From positions 229,361 through 249,926 of the forward strand of contig NW_003147279.1 of NCBI RefSeq assembly GCF_000003605.2: a DNA stretch of 20,566 nt, given 5' to 3'. How positions within the stretch are numbered: the first letter of the stretch is position 1; each line of letters begins with the position of its first letter. The notes beneath the pieces are model-generated. The model was not told the DNA's origin, did no database searches, and was given only the letters and a program-made list of their open reading frames with translations. Shown here piece after piece: positions 19,302 to 20,566 of the stretch. The stretch comes from Saccoglossus kowalevskii. Lineage: Eukaryota; Hemichordata; Enteropneusta; Harrimaniidae. A program made the translations under genes and the position numbers.

Positions 19302-20566
19302 GTTGGTACACTCTCACTTATTGGTTGAAACATTCTGTAATGTGTGATATGTAGCTGGCTGTCAACCAATCAATGCACATCTTTCATTTGTTTAAAACCA
19401 TGATCCTTAAACTTCAAATCAGCTTTCCTGAATCAGCTTTTCTTTGAATCATGTAATGGCGCATGGACTATGCTTCACTCTATTTTCACTAAAAACCACA
19501 AATTCATGCTATTTACTTTTACTGAGCTGTCATATTTATAATCTTACTCTATTTGCTCTATTAGTACCACATTACAAAATTACTCATACTTTAATCCGGT
19601 GTGCAGTAAATAGCATTTTGGTTTTTGTGCACTTCTATTAGATATATACTTCTAATATGTAAACCATAGGGAAATATTACTGGACTTCATTTGCAGATGA
19701 AAATAAAGTATTATACATCTGGTAGAGAAAACAAATTAATAAAACTGCCCGTAATACCCTGTATGATCGTGTTTAATTGCGTTACTGATACTATTTGGTA
19801 AATTTACATTAAATTTACTTCACATGAGCAATATCTTTTCTTCAGAGAAATATAATCTTGTCACTGAATGTATTGCGAAAGCACAATATAAAATGTTATA
19901 TCTCACTAATTTATTACTTTTGATTTTTACAAATAATCAATTATTAACAGCTTATGACTTTTGACAATGTCGGAGGCAAAACATTAAATACAATATCTCA
20001 GCTGAGTTGATCTAAAAAGTATGGCTATAAAAATTACGATTTAAAATTATATAAAATTGACAACGTAATATTTGTAATACTAAATTATTACGACAAGCAG
20101 TGAAATATGCATACCGGTAATATTAAGGCTTTCATGTACTGCAAAGTACAGTACACTGATTGTAGTGAACAGCACACAGTGTCTGATTTTATATTTCCCT
20201 CCACTGATATGTGTAGGAATGCATCGCTCTGACAACTAGGGTGTTATAGATTATTTATAAAAAATGCTTGAAATCGGCCTTCCCACTTAACGGACTGTTC
20301 CTAAAAAATTACCCTGGTAATGATAAAACAGTAATTACTTTATGCAGTTGTATCATAATGTGGCGTTGATAATAACTGATGTTAGTTATAGAAATATACC
20401 GTATCATGGCAATTCAGTGGATTTTTGATATCTCCAAACTCTGTATTAAAAAAATCCCATTAATACATTGCCTGCTTTGAACACCTCCATAGACTTACCA
20501 AAATTAATTGGAATAAAGGGTCTCAGCGGGTGATGTGTTACAGCAAGTCTCAGAAGTATTGGGGCA
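19302..20566 (+). other. Start of intron 5, continuing past the window
   Basis: AT-rich sequence after the donor GTTGGT. Several AG dinucleotides could act as acceptors (19845 after TTTTCTTC, 20235, 20543), but none opens an exon with a donor or AKNA-like content. I see no 3' UTR or polyadenylation context that would end the gene here. Confidence 0.6.

Noticed and set aside
19845-20566. Possible further AKNA exons after acceptor-like TTTTCTTCAG, TGTGTAG and TGTTACAG near 19845, 20235 and 20543
   Set aside because: The first two give frames with stops and no donor. The third leaves only seven codons before the window ends and lacks a pyrimidine tract.
1-20566. A new defence, CRISPR or phage-like system
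   Set aside because: The window is animal nuclear DNA with one spliced gene. No CRISPR-type spacers, operon structure or phage genes are visible.

Overview
The window looks like nuclear DNA of an invertebrate animal. It is AT-rich, has long gene-free stretches, and carries one multi-exon plus-strand gene with GT-AG introns, consensus splice sites and a good Kozak start. Short inverted-repeat transposons and minisatellites are scattered through it. I cannot place the species. The protein type and base composition fit a marine deuterostome or lophotrochozoan, and nothing suggests bacteria or a virus.

Layout: 1-13086 holds no coding exon I can defend. It contains a degenerate 15-bp tandem repeat (2823-3132), two direct copies of a Tc1/mariner-like MITE (7471-7870 truncated, 8533-8905 complete with TA ends), two copies of another hairpin element (8187-8336 and 11751-11837), a possible hAT-like element with decayed terminal inverted repeats (12698-13007), several small hairpins and microsatellites, and many copies of the palindrome TACATGTA. 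This stretch is either the upstream region or a long 5' UTR intron of the gene that follows.

13087-19301 carries five exons of an AKNA-like gene: a start exon (ATG 13134), a 1.8-kb exon, and three shorter exons. The exons join in frame (phases 1, 0, 1, 0, 0) to give 825 residues, and the gene runs off the right edge. The protein has an acidic low-complexity N-terminal part, a basic Ser/Thr-Pro-Arg repeat block with one SxIP motif, and then the conserved coiled-coil segments that identify AKNA. In vertebrates AKNA is described as an AT-hook transcription factor and, more recently, as a centrosomal microtubule organiser. The part visible here fits the second role better.

Intron 1 is mostly a G-rich 23-bp minisatellite (13345-13871). 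It produces long but meaningless open frames on both strands. Introns 2-4 and the start of intron 5 hold nothing else I recognise.
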